Source of the DNA: Lentibacillus halodurans | Lineage (GTDB): Bacteria; Bacillota; Bacilli; Bacillales; Amphibacillaceae | Assembly (NCBI RefSeq): GCF_900112045.1 | Contig: NZ_FOJW01000011.1 | Span: forward strand, 1 to 64,000 | Direction: 5' to 3' | DNA: 64,000 nucleotides | In this document: positions 36,497 to 46,176 of the stretch, piece by piece | How the letters are laid out: the number at the start of each line of letters is the position of its first letter | Numbering within the stretch: position 1 is the first letter of the stretch | Position numbers and translations under genes: made by a program | The notes under the pieces: generated by a model | Database searches by the model: none | Told to the model about the DNA's origin: nothing | What the model saw: the letters and a program-made list of their open reading frames with translations, nothing else

Positions 36497-38230
36497 TTAC
36501 GTTTGTTCTTGCTCAGTTATACGATTCATAAATGCCATAAGTTTCTGTTTAGGCCATGTGTTCATGACCGTATCCTTCTCGATCCATCCTTTACGGGCAG
36601 CGCTGACACCGTACTTCATATGATCAAGCATGTGATAATCATGAGCATCCGTATTGATGGCGATGTTAACTCCAGCCTCTTGAGCCAGCCGTACCCATTC
36701 ACTGGACAGGTCCAGCCGGTTCGGATTAGCATTGATCTCAAGAGCGGTATTTGTTTCTTTGGCACGTTCAATCAGACGTTCTACATCCACACTGTAGCCT
36801 TTACGCCGGCCAATCAGTCTGCCGGTAGGATGTGCAATCAAAGATACGTACGGGTTTTCCAGTGCCGCATTTAATCGTGCCATTATTTTGTCCTGTGATT
36901 GATTAAAACTTGAATGGATGGCACCAATCACAAAATCCATTTCCTGTAAAAAATCATGGTCGAAATCTAACGTCCCATCCGGTAAAATGTCCATTTCAAC
37001 ACCGGCGAAAATATGGATATCATCATATATTTCATTTAATTTGGCTATTTCTTCCCGTTGTTTGCGCAGCCGTGTTTCATTTAACCCGTTGGCGACCCGG
37101 AGAAACTTGGAGTGATCAGTAATCGCTATATAATCATAGTGTTTCACACGTGCCTGGTTGACCATCTCTTCCAGTGATTGGGCACCGTCGCTCCAGGTCG
37201 TGTGCATATGCAAATCACCACGGATATCATCCAATTCAATTAATGAAACAGGATCACGGTAGGCTTCCACTTCACCGGTATTTTCACGGACTTCAGGCGG
37301 AATATAATGAAGGTTAAAATGATCAAAAAATTGCTGTTCACTTTTAAATGTTAATATCTCTCCAGTTTCCTCTACTTCCACGCCATATTCATTGATTTTT
37401 TCACCTTTTGACTTGGCAAGCTGCCTCATGGCGACATTATGATCCTTAGAGCCGGTAAAATGATGCAACGTCGAGGCAAATTCATCCGCTTCAACAATCC
37501 GGAAATCCACATTGATATCGTAAACATCCTCAAGTGTAACAGAAACTTTTGTGTCGCCTTGTGCAATAATCTCCTTAATCTGTTCCATTTCAAGCAGACG
37601 ATCGCGGACAGCTCCGAAATTTTCAGCTGCAATAATGAAATCAATGTCTCTGATGGTTTCGCGCATCCTTCTCAAGCTACCTGCGCGCGAATAGTCATGA
37701 ATCTCCGGAATCGTACTCAAATAACCTTCAATCTGTTCAGCGATAGGAAGCATTACAGCAATCGGTAATCGTTCAGGTCGTTTATTTGCTTCGTTCAATG
37801 CCGCTAAAATTTTTTCAGCAGATTTTTTACCAAATCCATCAAGATTCTCTACTTGTCCATTTTCACATGCCTTTTTCAGCGAGTCGGCATCCGTAACACC
37901 GAGTTCCTGATAGAGTTTGGCCAGTTTCTTTCCGCCAAGACCAGGCAAATTCAGCAATGGAACTAATCCTTTAGGAATTTCCTTTTCCAGCTGGGTGAGC
38001 GTTTCAGACGTTTCCTGTTGAATATATTCCGATATAACAGCAGCAGTTCCCTTGCCAATCCCTTTGATTTTCGTAAAATCATCAATAGCCGTTATTGAAC
38101 GCTCATCACGTTCGAGTGCCTGAGCTGCCTTGCGATACGCAGAAATCTTGAATGGGTTTTCCCCTTTAAGTTCCAAATAGACGGCTATTTTTTCCAATAA
38201 TTTTATCACATCTTTTTTATTCACAGCCAT
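36497..38230 (-). CDS. polX: Family X DNA polymerase / 3'-5' exonuclease PolX
   Basis: A 577-residue two-domain repair enzyme. The N-terminal Pol-beta-like part has helix-hairpin-helix motifs (TKIKGIGKGTAAVI, LPGLGGKKLAKLY) and the catalytic Asp pair in RETIRDIDFIIA. The C-terminal PHP nuclease begins near 335 with DLHMHTTWSDGA and includes VEMDILPDGTLDF, IGAIHSSF, IAHPTGRLIGRR and NTDAHDYHML. It works in base-excision repair and gap filling. It is located between mutS2 and cvpA, as in B. subtilis. Confidence 0.96.
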   Translation of the reverse strand: MAVNKKDVIKLLEKIAVYLELKGENPFKISAYRKAAQALERDERSITAIDDFTKIKGIGKGTAAVISEYIQQETSETLTQLEKEIPKGLVPLLNLPGLGGKKLAKLYQELGVTDADSLKKACENGQVENLDGFGKKSAEKILAALNEANKRPERLPIAVMLPIAEQIEGYLSTIPEIHDYSRAGSLRRMRETIRDIDFIIAAENFGAVRDRLLEMEQIKEIIAQGDTKVSVTLEDVYDINVDFRIVEADEFASTLHHFTGSKDHNVAMRQLAKSKGEKINEYGVEVEETGEILTFKSEQQFFDHFNLHYIPPEVRENTGEVEAYRDPVSLIELDDIRGDLHMHTTWSDGAQSLEEMVNQARVKHYDYIAITDHSKFLRVANGLNETRLRKQREEIAKLNEIYDDIHIFAGVEMDILPDGTLDFDHDFLQEMDFVIGAIHSSFNQSQDKIMARLNAALENPYVSLIAHPTGRLIGRRKGYSVDVERLIERAKETNTALEINANPNRLDLSSEWVRLAQEAGVNIAINTDAHDYHMLDHMKYGVSAARKGWIEKDTVMNTWPKQKLMAFMNRITEQEQT

Positions 38231-38346
38231 ATCAATTCACCTGCTTTGATTGTCATTAAAAAGGCCGATTCAAACAAGACTATACTCATTGTACACAACA
38301 TACAACCGTATTGCCTATTATTTAAATCAGCCAGCTCCTATTCGTT

Positions 38347-38904
38347 TCAATTGGCACGCATCAATTCATTCATGCTTGTAAACCATAATGTTCTGATTTG
38401 TTCTGATAAAAATGGTGTGTGTTCAATGATAAACAATGCAATCGATGAGCCATTGATCCATGATTGAATCTCTGTCATTGGTGTCAATGCCAGAATGTAC
38501 AATACAATAAAAATGAGCAAGTATACTTCAACAAATCCCAGCACCGCACCAAGCAGTTTATTGAGCGAATGCAATATCGGCAATTCCGCCACAAAATCGA
38601 GCATGGATGCGATGATTTGCAGAAGTATCTTAACTGCAAAAAAGATAATGGCAAATGCAATTGCATTATAAAAAGCACCCTCGAGTGGTAAAGCTTGCAG
38701 AAAGTCCGCCCACGCACTATTATTATCGAGTTCCGGATACGGTATCCACAATGCCAGCCGTGGTGCTAGTTCATCATAGTATAAAGCTGCAAGAATGAAG
38801 GATGTAATAAATCCGATTAGATGAAATGCCTGTAAAATAAATCCTCTTTTTAACCCGATTAAAAAACCAAAAATCAATAATATGATGAGTATGAAGTTTA
38901 CCAT
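38347..38904 (-). CDS. CvpA family membrane protein (YshB)
   Basis: A 185-residue integral membrane protein with four hydrophobic stretches and the CvpA-type opening ILIILLIFGFLIGLKRGFIL. Exact function in Bacillus is unknown. It is directly downstream of zapA with a 3-base gap and is presumably co-transcribed. Confidence 0.93.
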   Translation of the reverse strand: MVNFILIILLIFGFLIGLKRGFILQAFHLIGFITSFILAALYYDELAPRLALWIPYPELDNNSAWADFLQALPLEGAFYNAIAFAIIFFAVKILLQIIASMLDFVAELPILHSLNKLLGAVLGFVEVYLLIFIVLYILALTPMTEIQSWINGSSIALFIIEHTPFLSEQIRTLWFTSMNELMRAN

Positions 38905-38907
38905 ATA

Positions 38908-39171
38908 TTACTGTTCCTCTTTCCTATTTTGTGATCCCATGAGTGCTGCATAGTCCTCTTTTAATTTCATATAGTCATTCATTGTATTGACAGCGGTAAG
39001 TACTGCCAGCTCCGCCGTTGTAAGCTGCTGGTTTGACCCGTGAATTTCACGCATTTTATGATCCACCTGACTGGCAACCAGACGGACATGACTTGTATCT
39101 TCATTTCCGACTATTGTATAATTTTTATTATATATCTCAACGGTTACCCGTGTTTTATCATCCTGGGTCAC
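38908..39171 (-). CDS. zapA: Cell division protein ZapA
   Basis: An 87-residue FtsZ-bundling protein. The GTG at 39171 is chosen because AGGAGG lies nine bases upstream and the product (VTQDDKTRVTVEIYNKNYTI) lines up with B. subtilis ZapA. A 107-residue frame starting earlier lacks a ribosome-binding site. The C-terminal half forms the expected coiled coil (LTAVNTMNDYMKLKEDYAAL). Confidence 0.92.
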   Translation of the reverse strand: MTQDDKTRVTVEIYNKNYTIVGNEDTSHVRLVASQVDHKMREIHGSNQQLTTAELAVLTAVNTMNDYMKLKEDYAALMGSQNRKEEQ

Positions 39172-39374
39172 ACTCGTCAGCCTCCTGTAATCGTTATTTT
39201 TCAACGGTTCCTTATCATGAGAATGTTTCATTTTCTTATAAGATCAACTATTCATTTATTATTTTTTACGTTAACATAATCGAATATATCGTAACACAAA
39301 AACCTTCAATCGGAAATCCAAAAATGATATATTAAATTGCAATGCGCTAGATGAGTAAAAAACGGAGGTTCACC

Positions 39375-40307
39375 ATGCCACAACATGTATACGTATTAAC
39401 AGCGGAAACACTTGATCAAATGAAAATTTACTATTCCGATCGTTTGCAAACGACACCACAGGGAGCTGTTTTTCGGGCCAGAACAACCAATGCGGTCATC
39501 ACTGCCTATCAATCCGGAAAAGTTTTATTTCAGGGAAAAGACCCGGCTGCAGAGGCCAAAAAATGGGCTGACATTGAGACGGAAAAATCGGCAAAACCGA
39601 AAAAGCCCGCCCGGCAGCAAACGGTATTCACACCACCGGAGACACTATTAACCGGAAACCATATTGGTTCAGATGAAGCAGGAACAGGCGATTATTTTGG
39701 CCCGATCACCGCAGCGGCCATTTTTGTAAAAAAAGACCAAATAGATTTGTTAAAAGAATTAGGTGTAAGGGACTCCAAAAATCTTGGCGATACGACTATC
39801 CGCCAAATAGCCAATGACATCCTAAAGCTTGACATGCCTTATTCACTTTTAGTATTGCGAAATGAGAAATACAACCATTTGCAAAAACAGGGCTGGTCAC
39901 AGGGAAAAATGAAAGCCATGCTTCATCATCATGCGATCACCAATGTTTTAAGCAAAGTGGATTCAGCGGAAGTAGATGGTATATTGATTGACCAGTTTTG
40001 TGAAGTGCCAGTCTACAAGCGTTATCTTGCTGCCGAAAATGAGCAATTGCCGGATAACACGTATTTCATGACGAAAGCAGAAAGTCATTCCATCGCAGTA
40101 GCTGCTAGCTCTATCATTGCCAGAACGAGCTTTTTAAAAGAAATGGAGCAGTTATCGAAAAAAACTGGCTTTACACTGCCTAAAGGCGCATCGGGAAAAG
40201 TTGACCAGGCAGCCGCCCGTATGATGAAATCAAAAGACCGGGAAATACTGAACACATGCGCCAAGACCCATTTTGCCAATACGAAAAAAGCACAATCCCT
40301 TTTATGA
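39375..40307 (+). CDS. rnhC: Ribonuclease HIII
   Basis: A 310-residue RNase H type 2 enzyme cleaving RNA in RNA-DNA hybrids. The ATG at 39375 has CGGAGG upstream. The N-terminal TBP-like substrate domain spans about residues 1-85. The catalytic core starts at IGSDEAGTGDYFGPITAAA, with further acidic residues in GVRDSKNL and VDGILIDQF. Divergent from zapA, as in B. subtilis. Confidence 0.96.
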   Translation: MPQHVYVLTAETLDQMKIYYSDRLQTTPQGAVFRARTTNAVITAYQSGKVLFQGKDPAAEAKKWADIETEKSAKPKKPARQQTVFTPPETLLTGNHIGSDEAGTGDYFGPITAAAIFVKKDQIDLLKELGVRDSKNLGDTTIRQIANDILKLDMPYSLLVLRNEKYNHLQKQGWSQGKMKAMLHHHAITNVLSKVDSAEVDGILIDQFCEVPVYKRYLAAENEQLPDNTYFMTKAESHSIAVAASSIIARTSFLKEMEQLSKKTGFTLPKGASGKVDQAAARMMKSKDREILNTCAKTHFANTKKAQSLL

Positions 40308-40361
40308 AAAGCTCTTTTCGTAACTTGTGTTGCTCTTCAAAACCCTTAGCGTTGCTATTAA

Positions 40362-40706
40362 CTGCGACACACAGTGAAAAAGTTGTGTGCAATGACACCA
40401 CTCCGGAATCACACATGTACTCGTCGTGTTGCAATTTCTTTCAGTGAAGCAGCATCCTTGCTACCGCAGCTTAAGCTCGTCGCTTTCCGCGGACGACGGT
40501 CCCAGCCTCCTCGTTCGTTCCTCACTGCGGGGTCTTTATACTGTCGCTGTTCCCGCAGGAGACTCGTGGTGAGCCCACGGAAAACGAGTATATTCCAGCT
40601 ACATCTTCAGAAAAGCCCGCTAAATGATACCAACCGGTCTCTCTTAGTTCTGTGTCGCAGTTTGTAGCTTTTGTGTCAAAAACAACAATCTTTTTGAAAA
40701 CAGCCT
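40362..40706. repeat. Intergenic repeat / MITE-like element
   Basis: Between rnhC and pheT lies a GC-richer, non-coding block. CTGCGACACA (from 40362) recurs inverted as TGTGTCGCAG (40651-40660). Inside, a stretch around CTTTCCGCGG (about 40489) and one around CCACGGAAAACGAG (about 40577) are near inverted repeats. The right end, read on the minus strand, is AGGCTGTTTTCAAAAAGATT and resembles the start of the repeat near 53,438. It is probably a dispersed non-autonomous repeat. Confidence 0.55.
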
Positions 40707-40710
40707 TATA

Positions 40711-40753
40711 AAAAGCAGAGCAGGCACCAGATAAGCGTGCCTGCTCTGCTTTT
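40711..40753. terminator. Strong bidirectional terminator after pheT
   Basis: A perfect 17-bp stem (40711-40727 and 40737-40753) with a 9-nt loop and T/A runs on both sides, directly after the pheT stop. Confidence 0.93.
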
Positions 40754-40754
40754 A

Positions 40755-43181
40755 TTATGAACGTACATATGCGTTAAATTTTTTATTCACTGTATCCACG
40801 ATTTTCTGATAAGATTGCTCCACCTCGTCGTCTTTCAGGGTTTTTTCCGGATCCTGATAAAGCAGGCTGTACGCAATGGACTTTTTACCATCAGGCAAAT
40901 TTTCTCCTTTATACACATCAAAAATCTGAACGTCCTGAACCAGTGGTGAACCGGCCGCTGTGATTGTTTCCTGCAAATCTCCGGCATTGACCTCTTCATC
41001 AACAATAAAGGCAATATCTCTTGCGACTGATGGATATTTTGGAATTGGCTTGTAGCCGGTTGTATTCGTATAACCGTGTAAAACGGCCTCCATATCGATG
41101 TCAAATACATACGTTTCATTTATATCCATTGTTTTTTCCAGTGATGGATGAACCTGACCCAAAAATCCGATAACACGATTGCCGGATGAAACCGTAGCAC
41201 ATCTCCCTGGATGCATGTCAGGCAATTTTGTTTGTTCAAAGGAAATCGGAATATTTAGCAGATCGAATAATCCTTCTATAATCCCCTTGATTAAATAAAA
41301 GTCAACCTGCTTTTTTTCCTGCTGCCATGGATGATGAACCCACAGACCCGTAAGCGCTCCAGCCAGGCGCAATTGTTCATCCGGTTGCGTTGAAAGTGTT
41401 GTTTCATCCGTAACGAACACATTTCCAAGCTCAAAGTATTGAATGTTCGTCTGTTTGCGTGCGCGATTATACGCCAATGTTTTCAGCAGCTCCGGCAAAA
41501 TACTCAGGCGCAAATATTGATGATCCTCACTCATCGGCATCGAGAGCTGGACCGGATTCGGACTTTTCTTCCGCAATTCCGGACTGATCAGTTTATTAAT
41601 CACGGCATCATCGGTTAATGAATAAGTGATCGTTTCCATTAGGCCAGTACTTTGCAAATAGTTTTTTACTTCACGTTTCAACTGTTGTTTTTTCGTTAGC
41701 CCGCCAGCCTGTGATGAGCCTTTCGGTAACGTATATGGCAAATGATCATAGCCGTAAATCCTTGCCACTTCCTCAAGCATATCCTCAAAAATCGTGATAT
41801 CCCCGCGACGGGTCGGAACTTTCACAACAAATCGATCATTGTCCTGCTCGAACAAGAATTGCAGCCTATTTAAGATGAGACCAATATCCTCTGTAGTAAT
41901 GGCCGTACCCAACCGATTATTAATCTCATCGGTTTCGATAACCACTGTTGTTTCACTGCGATCCAATTCATCAAATGATACGGGATCAGCCAGAATGGTC
42001 GCCCCTGCGTATTTTTCGAGCAAATGGCATGCACGCAGTCCGGCACGTTCAACCCGGTTAGGGTCAACACTTTTTTCGAACCTTGTACTCGAGTCACTCC
42101 GCAGTCCGGTGTCTTTAACTGTTGTACGGACTGCAAATGGGGCAAAATAGGCAGCCTCTAGTAAAACAGTTGTCGTATTTTCATTGACTTCCGTATGCAA
42201 ACCGCCCATTACACCAGCAAGAGCGACCGGTTCTTTTCCGTTAGTGATGACAAGATTCTCATTGGATAATGTTCTCTGTTCACCATCCAGTGTCGTCATT
42301 TTTTCATTTTGTTCAGCACGGCGGGTTACTACCTGGTCCGATCCAAACCGGTCATAATCAAATGCATGCAACGGCTGTCCATACTCGAGCAAAACATAAT
42401 TGGTAATGTCCACCACATTATTAATCGGACGGATACCAGCGGCCATTAAAGCATTGCGCATCCACATAGGCGATGGTTTGATCTCAACATCTCTTGCGAT
42501 AAATGCTCCATAGTACGGATTCAACTCGGGTGCTTCCACTTTTACTGATACGTAATCACCAGTTTTTCCGCCGCCAGGGTGTACCGTTTCACTCGGCAAG
42601 TGGACTTCCTGATCAAGAATGGCAGCTGTTTCATATGCAACGCCAAGCATACTTAAGGCATCTGCACGATTCGGCGTCAAGTCAAATTCCAGTACGGCAT
42701 CGTTTAAATTCAGAAGCGGCTCAACACTTTCACCGACTGTAACATCATCTGGAAACACAAAAATGCCCTCAGCAATGTCTTTCGGAACATATTTCTCGTC
42801 AATGCCGAGTTCCTGGAGTGAGCAAATCATGCCATTGGATTCGACACCGCGCAATTTTACTTTTTTGATTTTGAAATTATTAGGCAGCACAGCTCCAGGC
42901 TTAGCAACTGCCACCTTCTGCCCCTGTCGGACATTTGGTGCACCGCAGATGATCTGCAGTTGTTCATTACCGACATCAACCTGGCACAGATTCAATTTAT
43001 CTGCATTCGGGTGTTGCTCACACGATTCAACATGACCGACAACGACACCGCTGCTTTCCGCTGCTATATACGCAATTCCATCGACTTCGATACCCGCCTT
43101 CGAAATTTTTTCCGCCAAATCTTCGGGGGTGTTCGAGCTGATATCAACGTAATTTTTCAGCCAATTTAATGATACTAACAC
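40755..43181 (-). CDS. pheT: Phenylalanyl-tRNA synthetase beta subunit
   Basis: An 808-residue subunit. An EMAP/tRNA-binding domain occupies about residues 40-155 (HPNADKLNLCQVDVG). It is followed by the B3/B4 editing domain, the B5 domain (IGLILNRLQFLFEQDNDRF), the synthetase-like core and the C-terminal ferredoxin-fold anticodon-binding domain (PSVARDIAFIVDE). Its start overlaps the pheS end at a single base. It is co-transcribed with pheS under T-box control. Confidence 0.98.
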   Translation of the reverse strand: MLVSLNWLKNYVDISSNTPEDLAEKISKAGIEVDGIAYIAAESSGVVVGHVESCEQHPNADKLNLCQVDVGNEQLQIICGAPNVRQGQKVAVAKPGAVLPNNFKIKKVKLRGVESNGMICSLQELGIDEKYVPKDIAEGIFVFPDDVTVGESVEPLLNLNDAVLEFDLTPNRADALSMLGVAYETAAILDQEVHLPSETVHPGGGKTGDYVSVKVEAPELNPYYGAFIARDVEIKPSPMWMRNALMAAGIRPINNVVDITNYVLLEYGQPLHAFDYDRFGSDQVVTRRAEQNEKMTTLDGEQRTLSNENLVITNGKEPVALAGVMGGLHTEVNENTTTVLLEAAYFAPFAVRTTVKDTGLRSDSSTRFEKSVDPNRVERAGLRACHLLEKYAGATILADPVSFDELDRSETTVVIETDEINNRLGTAITTEDIGLILNRLQFLFEQDNDRFVVKVPTRRGDITIFEDMLEEVARIYGYDHLPYTLPKGSSQAGGLTKKQQLKREVKNYLQSTGLMETITYSLTDDAVINKLISPELRKKSPNPVQLSMPMSEDHQYLRLSILPELLKTLAYNRARKQTNIQYFELGNVFVTDETTLSTQPDEQLRLAGALTGLWVHHPWQQEKKQVDFYLIKGIIEGLFDLLNIPISFEQTKLPDMHPGRCATVSSGNRVIGFLGQVHPSLEKTMDINETYVFDIDMEAVLHGYTNTTGYKPIPKYPSVARDIAFIVDEEVNAGDLQETITAAGSPLVQDVQIFDVYKGENLPDGKKSIAYSLLYQDPEKTLKDDEVEQSYQKIVDTVNKKFNAYVRS

Positions 43182-44230
43182 TACAATGTTCCTCCTTTAG
43201 CATGATGATACTGGGTAATAAACCGCTTGTCATTGGTATAGAAATGACGGATATCATCAATTCCGTACTTCAGCATGGCAATTCGCTCCGGTCCCATTCC
43301 GAACGCAAACCCAGTATATTCCTCAGAATCATAGCCGGCCATTTCCAATACATTCGGATGAACCATTCCGCCCCCGAGAATTTCGATCCAGCCTGAGTGC
43401 TTGCAGACAGAACAACCATCTCCTTTACACACTTTACAAGAAATATCCATCTCAACAGATGGCTCGGTAAACGGAAAGAAACTTGGACGCAGACGGATTT
43501 CACGGTCATCACCAAACATGCTTTTGGCAAAATTATCCAGCGTCCCTTTCAAATCACTCATCCGGACATTTTTATCAACATAAAGTCCTTCGATTTGTGT
43601 AAATTGATGGGAATGTGTTGCATCATCTGTATCGCGGCGATAAACCTTGCCTGGGCAAATCATTCTAACGGGCTGTGTTCCGCCGTAATGCTGCATTGTC
43701 CTGGCCTGCACTGGTGATGTATGCGTCCGGAGTAGCAGCTCATTTGTAATATAAAATGTATCCTGCATATCACGCGCTGGATGCCCTTTAGGCAAGTTCA
43801 GCGCCTCGAAATTGAAATAGTCGGTTTCCACTTCCGGACCTTCCCGTACTTCATAGCCCATGCCAATAAACAAGTCCTCAATTTCCTCAATGATGCTTGT
43901 CAGTAAGTGGGCCCCGCCAACCTGCACCGGACGGCCAGGCAATGTGACATCAAGTGCCTCGTTTTCAAGCTTTTCTTCCAGTGCAGCTTGCTCAAGGGCA
44001 TCAGTCTTTTCGTCTATTTCCTTTGTAATGGCCTCACGCACATTGTTGGCGATCTCACCCACAACAGGTCTCTCTTCTTTGGAAAGGTTCCCCATACCAC
44101 GCAGCACACTTGTCAGGGATCCTTTTTTACCCAAATAGGTTACTTTGATATCCTGAAGTTCTTTTAAATCTGCCGCCTCGCTTACTTTAGCGAGTGCTTC
44201 CTGGCGGATGTTTTCCAACTGCTCTTTCAT
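43181..44230 (-). CDS. pheS: Phenylalanyl-tRNA synthetase alpha subunit
   Basis: A 349-residue class II catalytic subunit. The ATG at 44230 ([16 protein letters not shown]) has GAGGAGG upstream. The N-terminal coiled coil is followed by motif 2 ([33 protein letters not shown]) and motif 3 ([20 protein letters not shown]). A Cys-rich insertion ([12 protein letters not shown]) is normal for the family. Confidence 0.98.
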   Translation of the reverse strand: MKEQLENIRQEALAKVSEAADLKELQDIKVTYLGKKGSLTSVLRGMGNLSKEERPVVGEIANNVREAITKEIDEKTDALEQAALEEKLENEALDVTLPGRPVQVGGAHLLTSIIEEIEDLFIGMGYEVREGPEVETDYFNFEALNLPKGHPARDMQDTFYITNELLLRTHTSPVQARTMQHYGGTQPVRMICPGKVYRRDTDDATHSHQFTQIEGLYVDKNVRMSDLKGTLDNFAKSMFGDDREIRLRPSFFPFTEPSVEMDISCKVCKGDGCSVCKHSGWIEILGGGMVHPNVLEMAGYDSEEYTGFAFGMGPERIAMLKYGIDDIRHFYTNDKRFITQYHHAKGGTL

Positions 44231-44284
44231 GAATAATGCCTCCTCGTAAAATGTTGCTATCAAATAATGCTGAACAAAATCAAA

Positions 44285-44440
44285 AGCGCAAGTGCCCGGT
44301 CAGTGACGTACGGACTGGACTGAACCGCGGGAGATAAAGGAAACACGGCGACTGCAAGGAACCGATGTTGACTTATCGTACGAAGGCGAGGGAAGTCTCG
44401 CTATCGTAGAGCGCTGGAGTGGAATGCAACTGTTCATGCC
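44285..44440. repeat. Repeat-like block inside the pheST leader
   Basis: A GC-richer non-coding block starting AAAAGCGCAAGTGCCCGG lies between the T-box terminator and the pheS start, a gap usually under 60 bases in Bacillus. Its style (GCGCAAGCGCC, GAAGTCTCGC, GAGCGCTGGAG) recalls dispersed intergenic repeats of Bacillaceae. No coding potential. It would be part of the pheS mRNA. Confidence 0.5.
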
Positions 44441-44474
44441 AATAATTTATCCACAAGCATTTGTTTTTGACTAA

Positions 44475-44756
44475 TAAAAAAAGCCCCCATTCCCACTAAG
44501 GGACGAGGCTATGATGTCGCGGTACCACCCTTGTTGACACAGTTATTCCGTGTCCAACTCCAATTTGATAACGGATTATATGATCCGGGGCACCTTTACT
44601 TATACTAGGTCCAAGTGCCAGCTCCAGAGTGAAATGGCAGCAATCCATACAGCAGAGATGCTCTCAGTCTATGACATCTCTTCCCTTTTGCCGCAGGAAT
44701 GTATTGCGCCAGTCTCTTTCACAGCTATTAATACTTTGCTTTGCACAGGTCAAATT
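44475..44756 (-). promoter_or_regulatory. T-box riboswitch (Phe) of pheST
   Basis: The conserved T-box AGGGTGGTACCGCG is at 44531-44518. It is followed by a terminator hairpin (about 44511-44482) and a run of seven Ts. A Stem I specifier region is seen: GGCGCAAT pairs with ATTGCTGCC, and the 3' side of the loop carries TTC followed by A at 44633-44631, the Phe codon. Uncharged tRNA-Phe should stabilise the antiterminator and permit pheST transcription. Confidence 0.93.
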
Positions 44757-44762
44757 TATTTC

Positions 44763-44791
44763 ATTATAGACAATTTACCGGCAGTTTGCAA
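44763..44791 (-). promoter_or_regulatory. Sigma-A promoter of pheST
   Basis: TTGCAA (44791-44786), 17 bases, TATAAT (44768-44763). It starts just inside the end of the rRNA methyltransferase gene and drives the T-box leader. Confidence 0.78.
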
Positions 44792-44794
44792 CTG

Positions 44795-45532
44795 CTACCG
44801 TTTAATATAATACATTAGGATACCTGCTGCAACACTGACATTCAATGATTCGGCTTTTCCGTAAATTGGAATTTTAACTGATTGATCTACCAGTCGGATC
44901 AGTTCATCCCGTACGCCTGCCCCTTCATTTCCTACAATCAACGCTGTTTTGCCGGTAACTTCAGCTTGTTCCAGTGCAATGGCATGTTCCAGTGATGATG
45001 CCCATACGGAAAATCCTTCGGCCTGTAATTCAGGTATTTTTGCCTTGAGATCAGCCTGTATAATCGGCAGGTGGAATAATGAACCTTGTGTTGCACGGAT
45101 AACTTTATCATTATATACATCAACCGTATTATTACCAAGTATAACCTTATCAAAACCGGCCGCATCTGCGGTTCGAATCATGGTACCTAGGTTGCCCGGA
45201 TCTTGAATCGAATCAATTAATAATGCCGTATGACACATGACTTCTTCCGGTTGTCGCATGCTTACCACCGCTGCTATTCCCTGCGGCGTTTCTGTCTGCG
45301 TTATATGCTGCAGGACATTCCTGCTGACAGTCGTCATGGAAAAATGATCGCACCAGTCCGGATAATGAAGCCCTTCCACTATCATTATTTCGTTGATTCC
45401 CCATTTACTTTGATACGCTTCTTCAATCAAATGGAATCCTTCAATTAAAAACATCCCGGATTGCTTGCGGCCTTTTCGTTTGTGCAATTTCATCCATTGT
45501 TTCACTTTTGTATTTTGCAATGATGTGATCAT
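44795..45532 (-). CDS. ysgA: TrmH-family RNA 2'-O-methyltransferase (YsgA)
   Basis: A SPOUT methyltransferase, 245 residues from the ATG at 45532 (MITSLQNTKVKQWMKLHKRK). The N-terminal substrate-binding part includes FLIEGFHLIEEA. The knot motifs are LLIDSIQDPGNLGTMIRTAD, IVGNEGAGV near residue 199 and PIYGKAESLNVSVAAGIL. The target RNA is probably 23S rRNA, but the site cannot be inferred. Confidence 0.93.
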   Translation of the reverse strand: MITSLQNTKVKQWMKLHKRKGRKQSGMFLIEGFHLIEEAYQSKWGINEIMIVEGLHYPDWCDHFSMTTVSRNVLQHITQTETPQGIAAVVSMRQPEEVMCHTALLIDSIQDPGNLGTMIRTADAAGFDKVILGNNTVDVYNDKVIRATQGSLFHLPIIQADLKAKIPELQAEGFSVWASSLEHAIALEQAEVTGKTALIVGNEGAGVRDELIRLVDQSVKIPIYGKAESLNVSVAAGILMYYIKR

Positions 45533-45632
45533 TGTGTTCATCCCATTTCGGCAATTTATTTTCTTATCATACATATTTTTGATTGCAGCGGTCAAACTAT
45601 TGTTAGTTTAATCAATCTGAAGAGGTGGTTTC

Positions 45633-45854
45633 ATGGATCTGAATTTACGTAAAGCTATTGTATCCAATATCGCAGAAAATGACCAGGGACAATTGGAAGC
45701 AACAATTGTCGATGCTATTCAAGACGGCGAAGAAAAAATGCTTCCAGGTTTAGGGGTACTTTTTGAACTGATTTGGGAGCAATCTGATGAACAAGACAAA
45801 CATGATATGCTTGAAGCATTGGAACAAGGTGTCAAACAGGCAAACAACAGCTGA
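45633..45854 (+). CDS. sspI: Small acid-soluble spore protein SspI
   Basis: A 73-residue spore protein. [20 protein letters not shown] and the conserved [15 protein letters not shown] segment identify the SspI family. It accumulates in the forespore. AGAGGTGG precedes the ATG. It is divergent from ysgA, as in B. subtilis. Confidence 0.97.
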   Translation: MDLNLRKAIVSNIAENDQGQLEATIVDAIQDGEEKMLPGLGVLFELIWEQSDEQDKHDMLEALEQGVKQANNS

Positions 45855-45858
45855 TGGA

Positions 45859-45892
45859 AAAAGATAGATGCGGTAAGATGCATCTATCTTTT
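45859..45892 (+). terminator. Terminator of sspI
   Basis: AAAAGATAGATGC (45859-45871) pairs perfectly with GCATCTATCTTTT (45880-45892), and further Ts follow. Confidence 0.92.
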
Positions 45893-46074
45893 TTTATAAC
45901 GTCAGAAATGTGAATCTGGTTGTTTTTATGAAAATGAATCATAAGTCCCTGTCTATAATCCAATTATCATGAAAATTTTTTATTTAGTCCATTGTTATGA
46001 GTCTATTGACCTATTTAATACACTTATATAACAGATTTTTTGCGGCTGTCATTTTACAACATTTTTCAACACTA

Positions 46075-46105
46075 TTGACCATTGATTTAAAGAATGGTAT
46101 ATAAT
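46075..46105 (+). promoter_or_regulatory. Sigma-A promoter of the DUF6583-ABC operon
   Basis: TTGACC at 46075-46080 and overlapping TATATA/TATAAT at 46098-46105 (17 or 19 bases apart), about 70 bases before the first ATG. The 300 bases between sspI and this gene otherwise show nothing. Confidence 0.55.
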
Positions 46106-46176
46106 TGAATTGCTGTATTAGGACAAGGACATCATAATACATATATTTATAGAGATTTAGAAAGGAGATCAGTTAA

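Noticed and set aside
37439-37768. 109-codon frame opposite polX
   Set aside because: Antisense shadow; the polX frame is fully conserved in motifs through this stretch.
38484-38717. Cys-rich 77-codon frame within the cvpA gene
   Set aside because: Shadow frame of cvpA on the same strand; no start signal.
40308-40706. Small proteins encoded in the rnhC-pheT gap
   Set aside because: The block is an inverted-repeat element; its overlapping frames on both strands lack ribosome-binding sites and family matches.
42619-43035. 138-codon frame opposite pheT
   Set aside because: Antisense shadow created by the codon bias of the conserved pheT gene; no initiation signals.
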